A stretch of 44,770 nucleotides of DNA from Caldalkalibacillus thermarum (GCF_014644735.1 NZ_BMKZ01000026.1:1-44770), one strand, 5' to 3'; numbered from the stretch's first letter, positions 1-8,456 are shown. Made by a program: numbers and translations. The notes: generated from the sequence alone by a model not told the origin.

Positions 1-1
1 C

Positions 2-73
2 AACATCCCTTACTTGAAAAATAAGGCCAATCTGCCAGTATACCGGGCGCTGAAGGGATTGGTTGGTTTTTAA
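2..73 (+). CDS. 3' end of an unidentified gene entering from the left
   Basis: An open frame from the window edge reads 23 residues ending in LKGLVGF and stops at TAA 71-73. Nothing in so short a tail identifies a family, and it may be chance. No ribosome site or start can lie inside the window. Confidence 0.25.
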   Translation, partial: NIPYLKNKANLPVYRALKGLVGF

Positions 74-189
74 AACAGGATAAGAAATGACCAAGAGAGT
101 ACCCTCAAACAATGAATCCGCTTACATACATGATGGGGATAAAAAACTCTGCCCGGAAATACTTGACTCACACGTTGGGGATATTGTAG

Positions 190-218
190 TTGAATTTTTA
201 ACAGTAGGGGAGTATAAT
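190..218 (+). promoter_or_regulatory. sigma-A promoter of the ktrA riboswitch transcript
   Basis: TTGAAT (190-195), a 17-bp spacer, then a perfect TATAAT (213-218). The start site would fall near 225, just ahead of the riboswitch aptamer. Confidence 0.75.
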
Positions 219-244
219 TTCGTTAAAATGAAATACGTTATAGG

Positions 245-378
245 TAACACCTGCATGCGCTGAATTCCATTAGGAAGCGGGGGAACCATCTTTTTGGGGT
301 GAACCTCATGGATTATGAGGAGGGAGACTCTTTCTTCCTAACCCGTCAGCTAACCTCGTAAGCGTTAAAGAGGGGTGG
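245..378 (+). promoter_or_regulatory. c-di-AMP riboswitch (ydaO/yuaA leader)
   Basis: The leader carries the hallmark segments of the ydaO-yuaA class: GCGGGGGAACC near 278-289, GGGGTGAACCT near 296-306, and the very conserved CGTCAGCTAACCTCGTAAGC at 345-364. In this class c-di-AMP binding stabilises the aptamer and favours a downstream terminator, which is present at 391-421. The gene behind it is a potassium-uptake regulator, the classic target, since c-di-AMP signals high potassium. The limits are approximate because they were judged by eye. Confidence 0.93.
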
Positions 379-390
379 TTTTTTTGTGGG

Positions 391-421
391 GCACAGAAAT
401 CCAACCCTTCTGTGCTTTTTT
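391..421 (+). terminator. riboswitch-controlled intrinsic terminator
   Basis: GCACAGAA (391-398) pairs with TTCTGTGC (408-415), followed by TTTTTT. It lies between the riboswitch and ktrA, so it is the likely expression platform. Confidence 0.85.
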
Positions 422-466
422 ATTTTGGAAAGACTTTGGAGAAGAGACTGAGAAAAGGGGATTAAA

Positions 467-1141
467 ATGAAACAAGCGAAACGTTCATTTCTGGTCATTG
501 GCTTAGGCCGTTTTGGAGAGAGTATCACCAAAACATTGGCTTCACTTGATCATGAAGTGATGGTTATCGATAAAGATGAAGCTAAAGTAAATAAAGTGGC
601 TGATTTGGTGACTCAGGCTGTCCACGCGGATGCCACCGATGAAAGTGTCCTGAAGGAACTTGGTGTCTCTAATTTGGACGAGGCCATTGTGGCTATCGGG
701 GATGACATTCAAGCCAGCATCTTAACCACCTTGATCTTAAAGGATATGGGATTTGAGCGAATTGTTGTCAAAGCAAAAAATGACTACCACGGCAGAGTGT
801 TGGAGAAAATTGGTGCTGATGTGATCATTCACCCCGAAAAAGACATGGGGATTCGGGTTGCTCACAGTATTTTGTCCGGTAATATCATAGATTTTATTGA
901 GCTTTCTCCTGATTACAGCTTGATCGAGGTTGCTGCTTCTCAAACCATGAACGGCAAGTCTTTAAAAGAATTGAATTTGAGAGCGAAATTTGGTTGTACT
1001 GTGCTGACGATCAAACCAAAAGATGAAGAAAAGATCAATATCTCTCCAAGTGCCAATGATGTGGTCAAAGCAGGGGATGTTCTGGTTCTTGTCGGTACCA
1101 ACCGGGCTCTCAGCAAGTTAGAACAGGAGCTCACGGATTAA
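467..1141 (+). CDS. ktrA: KtrA/KtrC-type potassium uptake regulatory subunit
   Basis: A 224-residue cytoplasmic gating subunit of a Ktr/Trk-type potassium transporter. An RCK-N Rossmann fold starts at residue 8 with the nucleotide-binding VIGLGRFGESI motif, and the acidic end of the second strand (VIDKD) follows. An RCK-C (TrkA_C) domain covers about residues 137-224 and in this family can itself bind c-di-AMP. Length and layout match KtrA/KtrC (about 220 residues). No membrane subunit (KtrB/KtrD) is adjacent, so it must be encoded elsewhere, as ktrC is in Bacillus. ATG follows AAAAGGGG. A c-di-AMP riboswitch and terminator precede the gene, so high c-di-AMP should switch it off. KtrA and KtrC cannot be told apart from sequence alone. 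Confidence 0.92.
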   Translation: MKQAKRSFLVIGLGRFGESITKTLASLDHEVMVIDKDEAKVNKVADLVTQAVHADATDESVLKELGVSNLDEAIVAIGDDIQASILTTLILKDMGFERIVVKAKNDYHGRVLEKIGADVIIHPEKDMGIRVAHSILSGNIIDFIELSPDYSLIEVAASQTMNGKSLKELNLRAKFGCTVLTIKPKDEEKINISPSANDVVKAGDVLVLVGTNRALSKLEQELTD

Positions 1142-1275
1142 TTGGACCACCTCCACACTAAATGTGGAAAAAGTGGTGAATGATCCAAAAAAGCCGATTC
1201 AGCTAAATTCAGATAAAAATCTGTATCATATCTATATTTTTGCACATTCGATGAACAGTAACGGGAGTGATCGAT

Positions 1276-2706
1276 TTGGATACATCCCTGTTGGAACTGG
1301 ATGCGCTGGCACAAGCCGAATTGGTCCGCAACAAGCAGATTCATCCTGAAGAGCTGCTGGAAGCATACTTGAAGCGCTTTGAACAGCTCAACCCCCGTTT
1401 GAATGCTGTTATCACCCCAATGGTTGATGAGGCCAGACAGATGATTCGGGAGGGAGTTCCTCCAGGTCCCTTTCAGGGAGTGCCATTTTTGCTTAAGGAT
1501 TCGGGCGTAGCTTATCCAGGCGTGCCCTTATCTTCAGGTTCTGCTATGTTAAAGCGCTACGTTCCCACGTATGAAAGTGAACTGGTGACCCGCTACAGAC
1601 AGGCTGGGTTGGTTATTGTGGGCAAAACAAACACGCCGGAGTTTGGTCTGCTGGCCACCACTGAACCGCTGGCGTTCGGTCCCACGCTTAATCCATGGGA
1701 TGAGACGCGGTCAGCGGGAGGTTCTAGCGGCGGTGCAGCAGCAGCGGTAGCTGTCGGCATGGTTCCCATGGCCCACGCCAGTGATGGAGGAGGGTCCATT
1801 CGAATTCCGGCGGCAGCATGTGGCGTATTTGGTTTCAAGCCCACCCGGGGCCGCACCCCATTGGGCCCGGCTGTTGGCGATGTAATGAATGGCTTGGTCA
1901 GCCACCATGCCGTGACCCGTTCAGTCCGGGACAGCGCTGCTTTGTTGGATGCCACCGCGGGTCCGGCGCCTGGTGATCCTTATTGGGCTCCGCCTGTTAC
2001 GCGTCCTTATTTGCAAGAGACGAAGAGGACTCCCGGCCGGTTGCGGGTGGCGTTTACCCTGCGCTCGCCATTCGGGCATCCGATCCACGAAGAGTGTATC
2101 AAGGCGGTGCAAAGAGCGGCAAATTTGTGCCAGGAATTGGGGCATGAGGTGGAGGAGAGCATGCCCGACATCGACTATGAGGCTTATAAGGATGCTTTTC
2201 TGACCATCTGGAAAGTGGGGTGTGCGTTCAGTGTGGAAAGTTTGGCCCAGGCCAGCGGCTGCCGCCCAGCTGAGAACATGATCGAGCCGTTAACCCGGGC
2301 ACTGTGGGAAGCTGGAAAACGAATCAGCGGTGACCAGTATTTGTCAGCGGTCACTGTCTTGCAACGCCTGGCCCGGCAAGTGGCTCACTTTTTCTCCCGC
2401 TATGATGTCTGGCTGACACCGACCATGGCCGAACCCCCCGTCCCTTTGGGAACATTTGATTCATCTTCCACCGACCCGGATAAGGTGATTAACCGCGGTT
2501 TTCATTATGTTCCGTTTACGCCACTGGCCAATGCGACTGGACAGCCGGCCATGTCCGTGCCATTGTACTGGAGTTCTTCGGGACTGCCCATTGGAACGCA
2601 TTTTATCGGGCGGTTCGGCGACGAGGCAACGTTGTTCCGCCTGGCGGCACAGCTGGAACAAGCAGCACCCTGGTCTAACCGATTTCCTCCTTGTTTAGTG
2701 ATGTAG
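1276..2706 (+). CDS. amidase signature family hydrolase
   Basis: A 477-residue amidase-signature enzyme that hydrolyses a carboxamide by the Ser-cisSer-Lys triad. Counting from the GTG at 1267, the triad is Lys77 (LLKDSG), cis-Ser153 (GGSSGG) and nucleophile Ser177 (DGGGSIRIP). The spacings of 76 and 24 match fatty-acid amide hydrolase and relatives. The substrate cannot be read from sequence. GatA is unlikely because no gatC or gatB is nearby. Start: GGGAG at 1263-1267 overlaps the GTG at 1267 but sits 8 nt before an in-frame TTG at 1276, so TTG is preferred. The gene appears monocistronic, 125 bp after ktrA. GC content is higher than in the flanking remnants. Confidence 0.85.
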   Translation: MDTSLLELDALAQAELVRNKQIHPEELLEAYLKRFEQLNPRLNAVITPMVDEARQMIREGVPPGPFQGVPFLLKDSGVAYPGVPLSSGSAMLKRYVPTYESELVTRYRQAGLVIVGKTNTPEFGLLATTEPLAFGPTLNPWDETRSAGGSSGGAAAAVAVGMVPMAHASDGGGSIRIPAAACGVFGFKPTRGRTPLGPAVGDVMNGLVSHHAVTRSVRDSAALLDATAGPAPGDPYWAPPVTRPYLQETKRTPGRLRVAFTLRSPFGHPIHEECIKAVQRAANLCQELGHEVEESMPDIDYEAYKDAFLTIWKVGCAFSVESLAQASGCRPAENMIEPLTRALWEAGKRISGDQYLSAVTVLQRLARQVAHFFSRYDVWLTPTMAEPPVPLGTFDSSSTDPDKVINRGFHYVPFTPLANATGQPAMSVPLYWSSSGLPIGTHFIGRFGDEATLFRLAAQLEQAAPWSNRFPPCLVM

Positions 2707-2742
2707 AGAGCATCCCTATTCAGAATCCGAAATATATTAATT

Positions 2743-3021
2743 TTATATTCTCCCAATGTCTTCCGTTCGTCTTTGAATGCCGGGCATTCCTGGAACCCAG
2801 TTAGCTGGAATACCCAGGCCTGTTTGACGACTGAATTGCAGTCCTTGGATGAGGCGAACAATCTCATGGGTGTTTCGGCCGACTTCACGTGGATAAATAA
2901 GTTTGGCAACAATCATGCCGTCAGGATCCACAATGACAGTTGCCCGAAATGCCGAGCCAGGGAGGGGACAATGGTCCAGTTGTTCCACTGAAAGAGCTTC
3001 ACTACGATTATCTCTTTCCAA
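2743..3021 (-). pseudogene. C-terminal remnant of a 1-Cys-type peroxiredoxin
   Basis: About 92 residues resemble the second half of AhpC/TSA peroxiredoxins: FRATVIVDPDGMIVAKL, then YPREVGRNTHEIVRLIQGLQ, then IPANWVPG. The N-terminal half with the peroxidatic cysteine is missing, and the frame is closed upstream by TGA, so no active enzyme can be made. It abuts the 3' end of the ferritin-like gene, as expected of a deletion scar. Confidence 0.7.
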
Positions 3022-3037
3022 TTCAATTCACCCCAAA

Positions 3038-3604
3038 TCATAACTTCTGGTCAAAAAACAAAAAGCTAAAACGGATCGCGTGTTCAATTTCGTCTGTAAA
3101 GGCTCTTAAAAAAACGTCTCTTACGCGCTGATCCATCGTGAATAAGTACACATTCCGGTATTCTTCATAAGCCTCTAATTCCCCTTCATAGGCCTTGTAT
3201 AACCCTTCTTGATATGTCTGAAATTGAACCGGGTTAAATGTATATTGGGGTTGTTGACCGCTTAAGTCAGTATAAAGCTGAGAAAACAGTTCTAAATGCA
3301 CCTTTTCATCATCTAATGCATGCTGAATTGCCTGTCTGTGTCTTTCATTTGGCGCCATCTGTATTAATCTCGAGTAAAAATCAATGGCTTGAGCTTCTCC
3401 TACAATTCCATTCATGATGGATGCTAACAAGGTTTGAAACTCGCCTTGTATCCTGTAGTCTGGCATGGGGTATGACATAGAAATGGGTTGCGAGGTTGAA
3501 TAGGTCATTTGGGGATGTAACGGTTGAGAGGGATAATGGGACGGGTTCTGAGGACTTGAAGCAAGCCAATAGTTAGTGTTTGGATACGCATGTTGGTGGT
3601 ACAT
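3038..3604 (-). CDS. ferritin-like domain protein
   Basis: A 188-residue protein. The first 60 residues are rich in Pro, Tyr, Gln and Ser (low complexity, with YHQHAYPN at the start). A four-helix ferritin-like domain of about 125 residues follows. It shows paired carboxylate/histidine motifs: GEAQAIDFY, DDEKVH (ExxH), YEGELEAYEEY and DEIEH (ExxH), as in diiron carboxylate proteins. Proteins of this kind are common in spore-forming Bacillaceae; their substrate is unknown, and a spore-coat or oxidative-stress role is only a guess. The start at 3604 is chosen because AGGGGAGGAG lies 6 nt before it. A longer frame beginning at 3637 would place that ribosome site inside the gene. Confidence 0.75.
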   Translation of the reverse strand: MYHQHAYPNTNYWLASSPQNPSHYPSQPLHPQMTYSTSQPISMSYPMPDYRIQGEFQTLLASIMNGIVGEAQAIDFYSRLIQMAPNERHRQAIQHALDDEKVHLELFSQLYTDLSGQQPQYTFNPVQFQTYQEGLYKAYEGELEAYEEYRNVYLFTMDQRVRDVFLRAFTDEIEHAIRFSFLFFDQKL

Positions 3605-3700
3605 CTGTATTCTCCTCCCCTGACTTAACATTTTCAATGCCAGTATATTCGTCTATTTCTATTATGTCCGCCCAATAATAGGCATTTGTGTTGATGGAAT

Positions 3701-3734
3701 GACATGCCTCCGTAACATCTGGTGGAGGCATGTC
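3701..3734. terminator. inverted repeat between two convergently decaying genes
   Basis: A perfect 11-bp inverted repeat: GACATGCCTCC (3701-3711) against GGAGGCATGTC (3724-3734). It lies beyond the 3' end of the carboxypeptidase remnant. There is no long T tract, so a terminator role is likely but not certain. Confidence 0.45.
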
Positions 3735-3765
3735 AGCTTGGAAAAAAGTTATGGATGTTCACTGT

Positions 3766-4596
3766 TCATTGTTCAAAAGAAAACTCCGCCAGCCTGATCG
3801 CAATTTCATCTTCAAGATCCTTTGGACTACTGCCCATATAGTTATTCAATAAAATGGCAAACGTTAATGGATGTCCATCAGCTGTGGTCACATAGCCGCA
3901 TAATGATGTTTTGGCCGTCAATGATCCTGTTTTGGCCCTCACATTGCCAGCAGCAGCTGTATCCCGCATACGATTGCGCAGGGTTCCGCCAACCATTCGT
4001 TCACTTATGCCAGCAACTGGCAACGACCCAAGAAATACATCGAACCATGGCTCCTCTTGCACCATATAGAGCAGATGAGTTAAATCTTTGGCCGCAATCA
4101 TGTTCAAATGAGACATTCCAGAACCATCTCTGAGCCGGATCGCTTCATTTTTAAGTCCAATTGAGGCAATATAATTAGATACGACCTCTAATCCTTTTGA
4201 CCAGCTTCCCTCATCATGGATCACTTTACCCATCTCTTTGACCAAAATTTCGGCATGTCCGTTATTGCTTAACTTCATAAAAGGAATAAAAAGCTCAGAT
4301 AGAGGCATAGATTTCCTGGTGATTAAAGGAGTTGCATCTTCTGGAGTGGCTGCATAAACTTGATCATCTCCAAGTATGCGAATTCCAGTTTGTTGAAGAG
4401 ACTGTCTGAGTAAATCCAAAGCATATCCAGTCGGCTCCCAAACGTTCACCCAGGTTCTGTACTGCAGACCGTTGTGCGGTATGGTTCCCTCGACTACGAT
4501 GTGATTATGTCCGTGTTGCCGCTGGATTGAAATGCTCCTGGGTCCGCCTTGTTCTACCGTTTCAGTATTGTTTATGATGGTGACGTAATTTGTTTC
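3766..4596 (-). pseudogene. dacC: D-alanyl-D-alanine carboxypeptidase/endopeptidase (PBP4/DacC, S13), N-terminally truncated
   Basis: The C-terminal ~275 residues of an S13 peptidase, which trims peptidoglycan stem peptides outside the cell. The SxN-type motif (DGSGMSHLN) and the KTG box (RAKTGSLTAKT) are present. The signal peptide and the catalytic SxxK motif are gone. The reading frame continues upstream to 4710, but from 4597 on it is translating the 73-bp palindromic repeat and then antisense of an integrase remnant, not peptidase. The similarity breaks exactly at the repeat, so insertion and deletion by the mobile element is the likely cause. No function is expected. Confidence 0.85.
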
Positions 4597-4669
4597 ACTT
4601 ACCTCCGACAGAAGTCTCCCACTTCTAAGCGAAGCGAAAGTGGGAGATGAATGTCGGTTTGATGTAGCC
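4597..4669 (+). mobile_element. IS200/IS605-type end palindrome, copy 1 (73-bp repeat)
   Basis: Identical over 73 bp to 40537-40609. It forms a two-tier hairpin: CCGACA...TGTCGG outside and CTCCCACTT...AAGTGGGAG inside, around the loop CTAAGCGAAGCGA. The pattern resembles the right-end palindrome of the tnpB element at 41270-41310. No transposase gene accompanies this copy. It marks the break between the dacC and integrase remnants. Confidence 0.75.
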
Positions 4670-4675
4670 CTCAAA

Positions 4676-4795
4676 ATGAAATGTTTCGCTATCCTAACGA
4701 CCATGAACATCTATGCCCATGCCTTAGAGGAAGCCGACAGGGCAGCAGCGGAAAAGTTTGACACGCTGTTTAAAACAAAAAAAGAACAGGCTTAG
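4676..4795 (+). pseudogene. C-terminal remnant of a tyrosine recombinase (integrase)
   Basis: Residues reading LTTMNIYAHALEEAD and then RAAAEKF, ending in KKEQA, match the last ~35 residues of phage and ICE integrases. The YAHAL tyrosine is the catalytic nucleophile. Everything upstream is missing. The stump points at tRNA-Val 105 bp away, the usual arrangement for an integrase next to its attachment site. Confidence 0.72.
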
Positions 4796-4796
4796 T

Positions 4797-4818
4797 GGTG
4801 GCAGCATTTTCTGCCACC
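4797..4818. terminator. hairpin after the integrase remnant
   Basis: GGTGGCAG, loop CATTTT, CTGCCACC: an 8-bp perfect stem starting one base after the integrase stop codon. Only AATTT follows, so it is a weak terminator or a recombination-associated hairpin. Confidence 0.45.
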
Positions 4819-4899
4819 AATTTGCCACCAATCAGCCTGTTTCACAAGATTTATGTAACTGTATTATAACAAAAAATCCTTGATATCAAGCGGTTTTTA

Positions 4900-4975
4900 T
4901 GGTGACTCGGGGCGGGCTCGAACCGCCGACCCCCACCCTGTCAAGATGGTGCTCTCCCGACTGAGCTACCGAGTC
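4900..4975 (-). tRNA. tRNA-Val (anticodon GAC)
   Basis: A 76-nt cloverleaf on the minus strand. Acceptor GACTCGG pairs with CCGAGTC. The D arm is GCTC...GAGC. The anticodon loop TTGACAG gives GAC, with stem CCATC/GGTGG. The T arm is GGCGG-TTCGAGC-CCGCC. The CCA end is encoded. An integrase stump lies beyond its 3' end, so the T-arm/acceptor part was probably an attachment site. Confidence 0.95.
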
Positions 4976-5043
4976 ACATCATTGATTTTTAATCTGCCTT
5001 GCGGCGACATTGAATATATTAGCACGCAAAAATGAAGTTGTCA

Positions 5044-5060
5044 ACACCTTGACTAAGATT
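5044..5060. repeat. left copy of the flanking direct repeat of the composite element
   Basis: ACACCTTGACTAAGAT, followed by T here, recurs at 8843-8858 just outside the solo right end. It fits a long target-site duplication of the kind described for IS1202-type elements. Confidence 0.6.
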
Positions 5061-5134
5061 TGTTGTTCGTCTGTGATATTGTCATATTGTAACGCGTCAG
5101 TGAAAATGTCACTATGGGACAGGAGAAGATTACA

Positions 5135-6421
5135 ATGAGCAAAAAAGAACTGATGCGTTACAAGGTCGTTAGTCGGTGGATTGATGGTCTCATAACAGGG
5201 AGTGAAGCTGCTGAACTGTTGAATTTAAGCTATCGCCAGGTTTGCCGCCTGAAAAAACGCATACTTGAGGAGGGAGAAACTGGGGTCATACACAAAAACA
5301 AAGGGCGCAAACCGGCTCATGCCTTGGATGATGAAGTCCGCCAAAGGATTCTATAACTTCATCAAAGTGAACGATACAAAAACTGTAATGATGTTCATTT
5401 TGCTGAATTATTGGCCAAATATGAAGGGATAGAGGTTAGCCCTTCTACCGTACGTCGCATACGCCTTGCGGCCCGGATCAAAGCCAAGCGCAAACGCCGG
5501 CCTGCAAAGGCCCATCGTCCGCGAAAAAGGAAACCCCAGGCCGGCATGCTGGTTCAGATGGATGGCAGTTTTCATCGTTGGCTGGAGGACCGGGCCGAAC
5601 CCATGTGTCTTTTGGCCGCTATTGATGATGCCACAGGAAGAATTGTGGCCGCTGTTTTCCGTCCACAGGAGGACACTGAAGGATATTTCCTCTTAACCCG
5701 GCAAATGATTGAACGGGAGGGCATCCCAATGAGTATCTATTCCGATCGGCACATGATCTTCCGTTCCCCTCATGACAAGCTCACGATTGAGCAAGAACTG
5801 GCAGGGGAGTCCAAGCCATTGTCGCAATTTGGCCAAGCACTGAGAGATCTTGGCATTGAACACATCCAGGCCCATACCCCACAAGCCAAGGGACGGATAG
5901 AACGGCTGTTTGAAAGACTGCAGGACCGCTGGGTGATTGAATTACGTCTTCGAGGTGTGGATTCCATTGAGAAAGCCAATCGTGTTTTGCCCGAGCTCAT
6001 CGAGGAACACAACCAAGCTTTTGCTGTTGAACCGACGGATCCCCATAGCGCTTTTGTTCCGCTGGAACAACCCCAACCAGATTTAGATCTGATTTTATGC
6101 TACCGTCATTGGCGCACTTTAGGAACGGGGCACACACTGTCCTTTGATCACAAAACCTATGTCGTTGCTGAGGACAGTCAGAAAACCGTTATTCCACCCA
6201 AATCACGCGTAGAGGTGCGCCAGACACTGGATGGAAGACTCTTTTTGTGGTACAAGGGCAAAGCCTGTGCGCTGAAGGAAATACCCAAACCTAAACGCCA
6301 GGCTGCCCCGTCAAAACAAAAAGCGGGCTCAGAGCGAAAGCCCCATAAGCCTGACGAAAATCATCCTTGGCGGAAACCACTGTTTAACTCAAATAAAAGC
6401 ACCAGAGACTGCCAGGTGTAG
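5135..6421 (+). pseudogene. ISNCY/IS1202-like DDE transposase with one in-frame stop
   Basis: A 428-codon transposase. The N-terminal part is a helix-turn-helix (SEAAELLNLSYRQVCRLKKR), and an rve/DDE integrase core follows. Probable catalytic residues are Asp in QMDGSFHRW, Asp in YSDRHMIF and Glu in AKGRIERLF. A TAA at 5354-5356 interrupts it, but the same frame continues with conserved sequence on both sides, so this is a single nonsense change and not a frameshift. The start is ATG 5135, nine bases after AGGAG; an earlier in-frame ATG at 5114 has no such site. Unless the stop is read through, or translation restarts, no full enzyme is made. Confidence 0.82.
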
Positions 6422-6448
6422 TCAGACAGCGCCAAGCTGATACAGGGA

Positions 6449-6574
6449 CCTTCATCCCTTAATGACCATACAGCCTGAGCAGCGAACGAAATCAAGGGCG
6501 AGTGCAACGAGGGCGAAAGCCTTTACCCTTGATTTCGTGAGCGTAACAGGCTAGTCTTGTGCAAGGGATGAAGG
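6449..6574. repeat. nested inverted repeats inside the IS right end
   Basis: ACCTTCATCCCTT (6449-6461) pairs with AAGGGATGAAGGT (6562-6574). Inside it AGCCTG pairs with CAGGCT, and GAAATCAAGGG pairs with CCCTTGATTTC. The result is a ~126-nt rod-like fold between the transposase stop and the IS end. Part of it recurs at the right edge of the window. Confidence 0.75.
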
Positions 6575-6653
6575 TATCAATATGACATTTTCACTGATGC
6601 TTGACACTAATCCTTTACTAGGGTAGTAAAAATTAAATGATTTAATAAAACAG

Positions 6654-6722
6654 TTATTTTTTTAGGAAGGCACAACCTTGTGTTTTCCCTTTAGATATAT
6701 CTAGTCCTACGACGGGTTTCAT
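6654..6722 (-). pseudogene. N-terminal stump of an IS110-family transposase
   Basis: GAAAGGAG precedes an ATG reading MKPVVGLDISKGKTQ, the typical start of IS110 DEDD recombinases, including the first catalytic Asp (GLDIS). The frame stops after 22 codons. The rest of the transposase is gone; 6607-6653 shows nothing else recognisable. Confidence 0.7.
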
Positions 6723-6905
6723 CTTAATCTCCTTTCTGATTTATTGCCGGTAGGCCCACTCATAATTCCAGTTCCACAGATTCGCACTAGATACGAGATC
6801 ATTGTCTCAACCAGCTCAAACATGGTAACTACAATAGTGAGTGAACAGTTTGTGTAACGGGATCTTGGTCCCTAATATTTTATCGTTCTGCCCGGCTATT
6901 GTAAT
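6723..6905 (-). ncRNA. possible bridge-RNA leader of the IS110 remnant
   Basis: About 180 non-coding bases lie immediately upstream of the IS110 start codon, the position where IS110 elements encode their bridge RNA. Small stems are visible, such as GGGACCAAGATCCC and GAGACAATGATCTC on the minus strand. Assignment is by position and family knowledge only; limits are approximate. Nothing else is seen between here and the MFS gene. Confidence 0.35.
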
Positions 6906-7065
6906 CTTATATCAATTAATAAGGGTCAACCAGCATAAAACTGGTTAACCTGATGATACGAAAACATGTTTATAAACTCTTTATTGGTTACCATAGTTTG
7001 TTGTGGTCAAACACCAGTAATTTAAAAAACGGCTTCCGATTTTGGCAGTGTCTAAATTTTGAAAA

Positions 7066-8307
7066 TTACATTGATGATGAAGCTTGTTGTTGGTTAAACT
7101 TGTATGAACGTAATGATTTTTGTTGGAACGCTATTAGTCCTGCAACTAGGTATAACACTCCGCAAAGTAAGTAGATATTTTGAACACCGATTAAATCTGC
7201 TAAATAACCAACGATAAGTACGTTAATGCTTTGCCATGGTGTTAAGAAAGCGTTACGTGCGGCCATAATTCCGGCTCTACGTTGAGCAGGAATAGCATCC
7301 TGCAATACTGTAACTTGGAAAATTGATCTTGCTTGGTATATTGGCCCCATAAGAACACATAAAAGTACAGCAATTATAGGTAATGAATTTATGGAGAAAA
7401 GAATGGTAAATACCCCCATTGATAAACCAGATAAACCAATCATTAATCCAATACTATTTGAGAACGTTCGCGCATTAAATGTTACAATGAAACTGCCTAT
7501 TATAGCACCTAAAAAGTAGCTAGCATTGAGAAAACCCCACCACTCTTCTCCGGCATCTAGAATAACAGTTGCAAACGCTAATAGTAATGCCGAAGTCCAA
7601 ATAGCATTTGAAAAGCCTTCTATGGTTTCCATTATAGTGATACTTCTAACAACCGGTATTCTCCATACCTCTATCCATGCAGGTACCTTATTTTCCTGGG
7701 ATTGGTCTTTGTTTTCTTTTTCATCAAGCTTTATAAAGTAGACGGTAATCCCCGACGAAATATATGCAAGGCAAATTATTAAAATGATGTAGGGGAACCA
7801 TATAAAAGCAATTAATATACCACCTAGTGCCCACCCCGCTGCCATTAACATTTGTTGAATCATAACTAACGTTCCATTGGCTTTTACATATTGATCGTTT
7901 GAAACAATTAAAGGTAGGAGGGCGAATCTAGCTGGATTATACCAGGCATTTATAAAAGAATTAATAATAATCGCCCCAAATAATCCTATCAATCCGACAT
8001 ATGTTTCAATAGTTAAGAAATATCCTATTAAAGCTGATAAAAACGCTCTCGCCCATCCAGCAAAATGAATTATGTTTTTCATTGAATAGCGGTCAATAAT
8101 TTTAGACGCAATTAATCCGCTTATAAATAGTGATAGTGACATTATTGCAAGAACAGAAGCAGATCCCACAATTGAATTAGTCATTTTATAAACTTGTACC
8201 ATTACAACGACTTGTAATAAAATATGTGCTAATGCATTAAATGTTTGTGATAACCACAATTTTACGAAGTTTACTTGTTTCCATATTGGTATTTGCGTGT
8301 TTTCCAT
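7066..8307 (-). CDS. MFS efflux transporter, 12-helix
   Basis: A 413-residue inner-membrane permease of the major facilitator superfamily, resembling the MFS_3/macrolide-efflux and EntS-like branch. About twelve hydrophobic segments are visible. The loop between helices 2 and 3 reads SKIIDRYSMK, a degenerate form of the MFS motif A. The substrate is unknown; drug or small-molecule efflux is the usual role. The start at 8307 is MENTQIPIWK, six bases after AGGAGG; a longer frame to 8352 has no ribosome site. The gene is clearly more AT-rich than the addAB or amidase genes and is bracketed by IS remnants inside a repeat-flanked unit, so it was probably acquired by transfer. Confidence 0.85.
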   Translation of the reverse strand: MENTQIPIWKQVNFVKLWLSQTFNALAHILLQVVVMVQVYKMTNSIVGSASVLAIMSLSLFISGLIASKIIDRYSMKNIIHFAGWARAFLSALIGYFLTIETYVGLIGLFGAIIINSFINAWYNPARFALLPLIVSNDQYVKANGTLVMIQQMLMAAGWALGGILIAFIWFPYIILIICLAYISSGITVYFIKLDEKENKDQSQENKVPAWIEVWRIPVVRSITIMETIEGFSNAIWTSALLLAFATVILDAGEEWWGFLNASYFLGAIIGSFIVTFNARTFSNSIGLMIGLSGLSMGVFTILFSINSLPIIAVLLCVLMGPIYQARSIFQVTVLQDAIPAQRRAGIMAARNAFLTPWQSINVLIVGYLADLIGVQNIYLLCGVLYLVAGLIAFQQKSLRSYKFNQQQASSSM

Positions 8308-8456
8308 CCATATCCTCCTAAAAGCCACACATGAATTTGGACAGCAGCGCATTCAATCAAGCAGCCGTTATATGTCTCCAGAGAAATTTTTGAGAAGCAC
8401 AAACAAGGATTTAAACTCTGCACAAGAAGTGCATGATAATCCGCAATACAATCGTT

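Larger units (their letters stand above)
5061..6606 (+). mobile_element. IS1202/ISNCY-like insertion sequence
   Basis: The left end begins TGTTGTTCG; the right end, read inward, begins TGTCAAGCATCAGTGAAAAT. Over the outer 24 bp the two ends agree at about two-thirds of positions, and both carry GTCA-containing subterminal repeats. The element holds one transposase frame with an internal stop, and a large nested hairpin near its right end. The sequence directly right of 6606 does not match the left flank; the matching flank lies at 8843 instead. Element limits are inferred from these comparisons. Confidence 0.7.

Noticed and set aside
87-263. 58-codon frame upstream of ktrA
   Set aside because: It runs through the ktrA promoter and into the riboswitch aptamer, and has only a weak ribosome site.
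4597-4710. N-terminal 38 residues of the dacC frame
   Set aside because: They translate the IS605-type palindrome and antisense of the integrase remnant, not peptidase.
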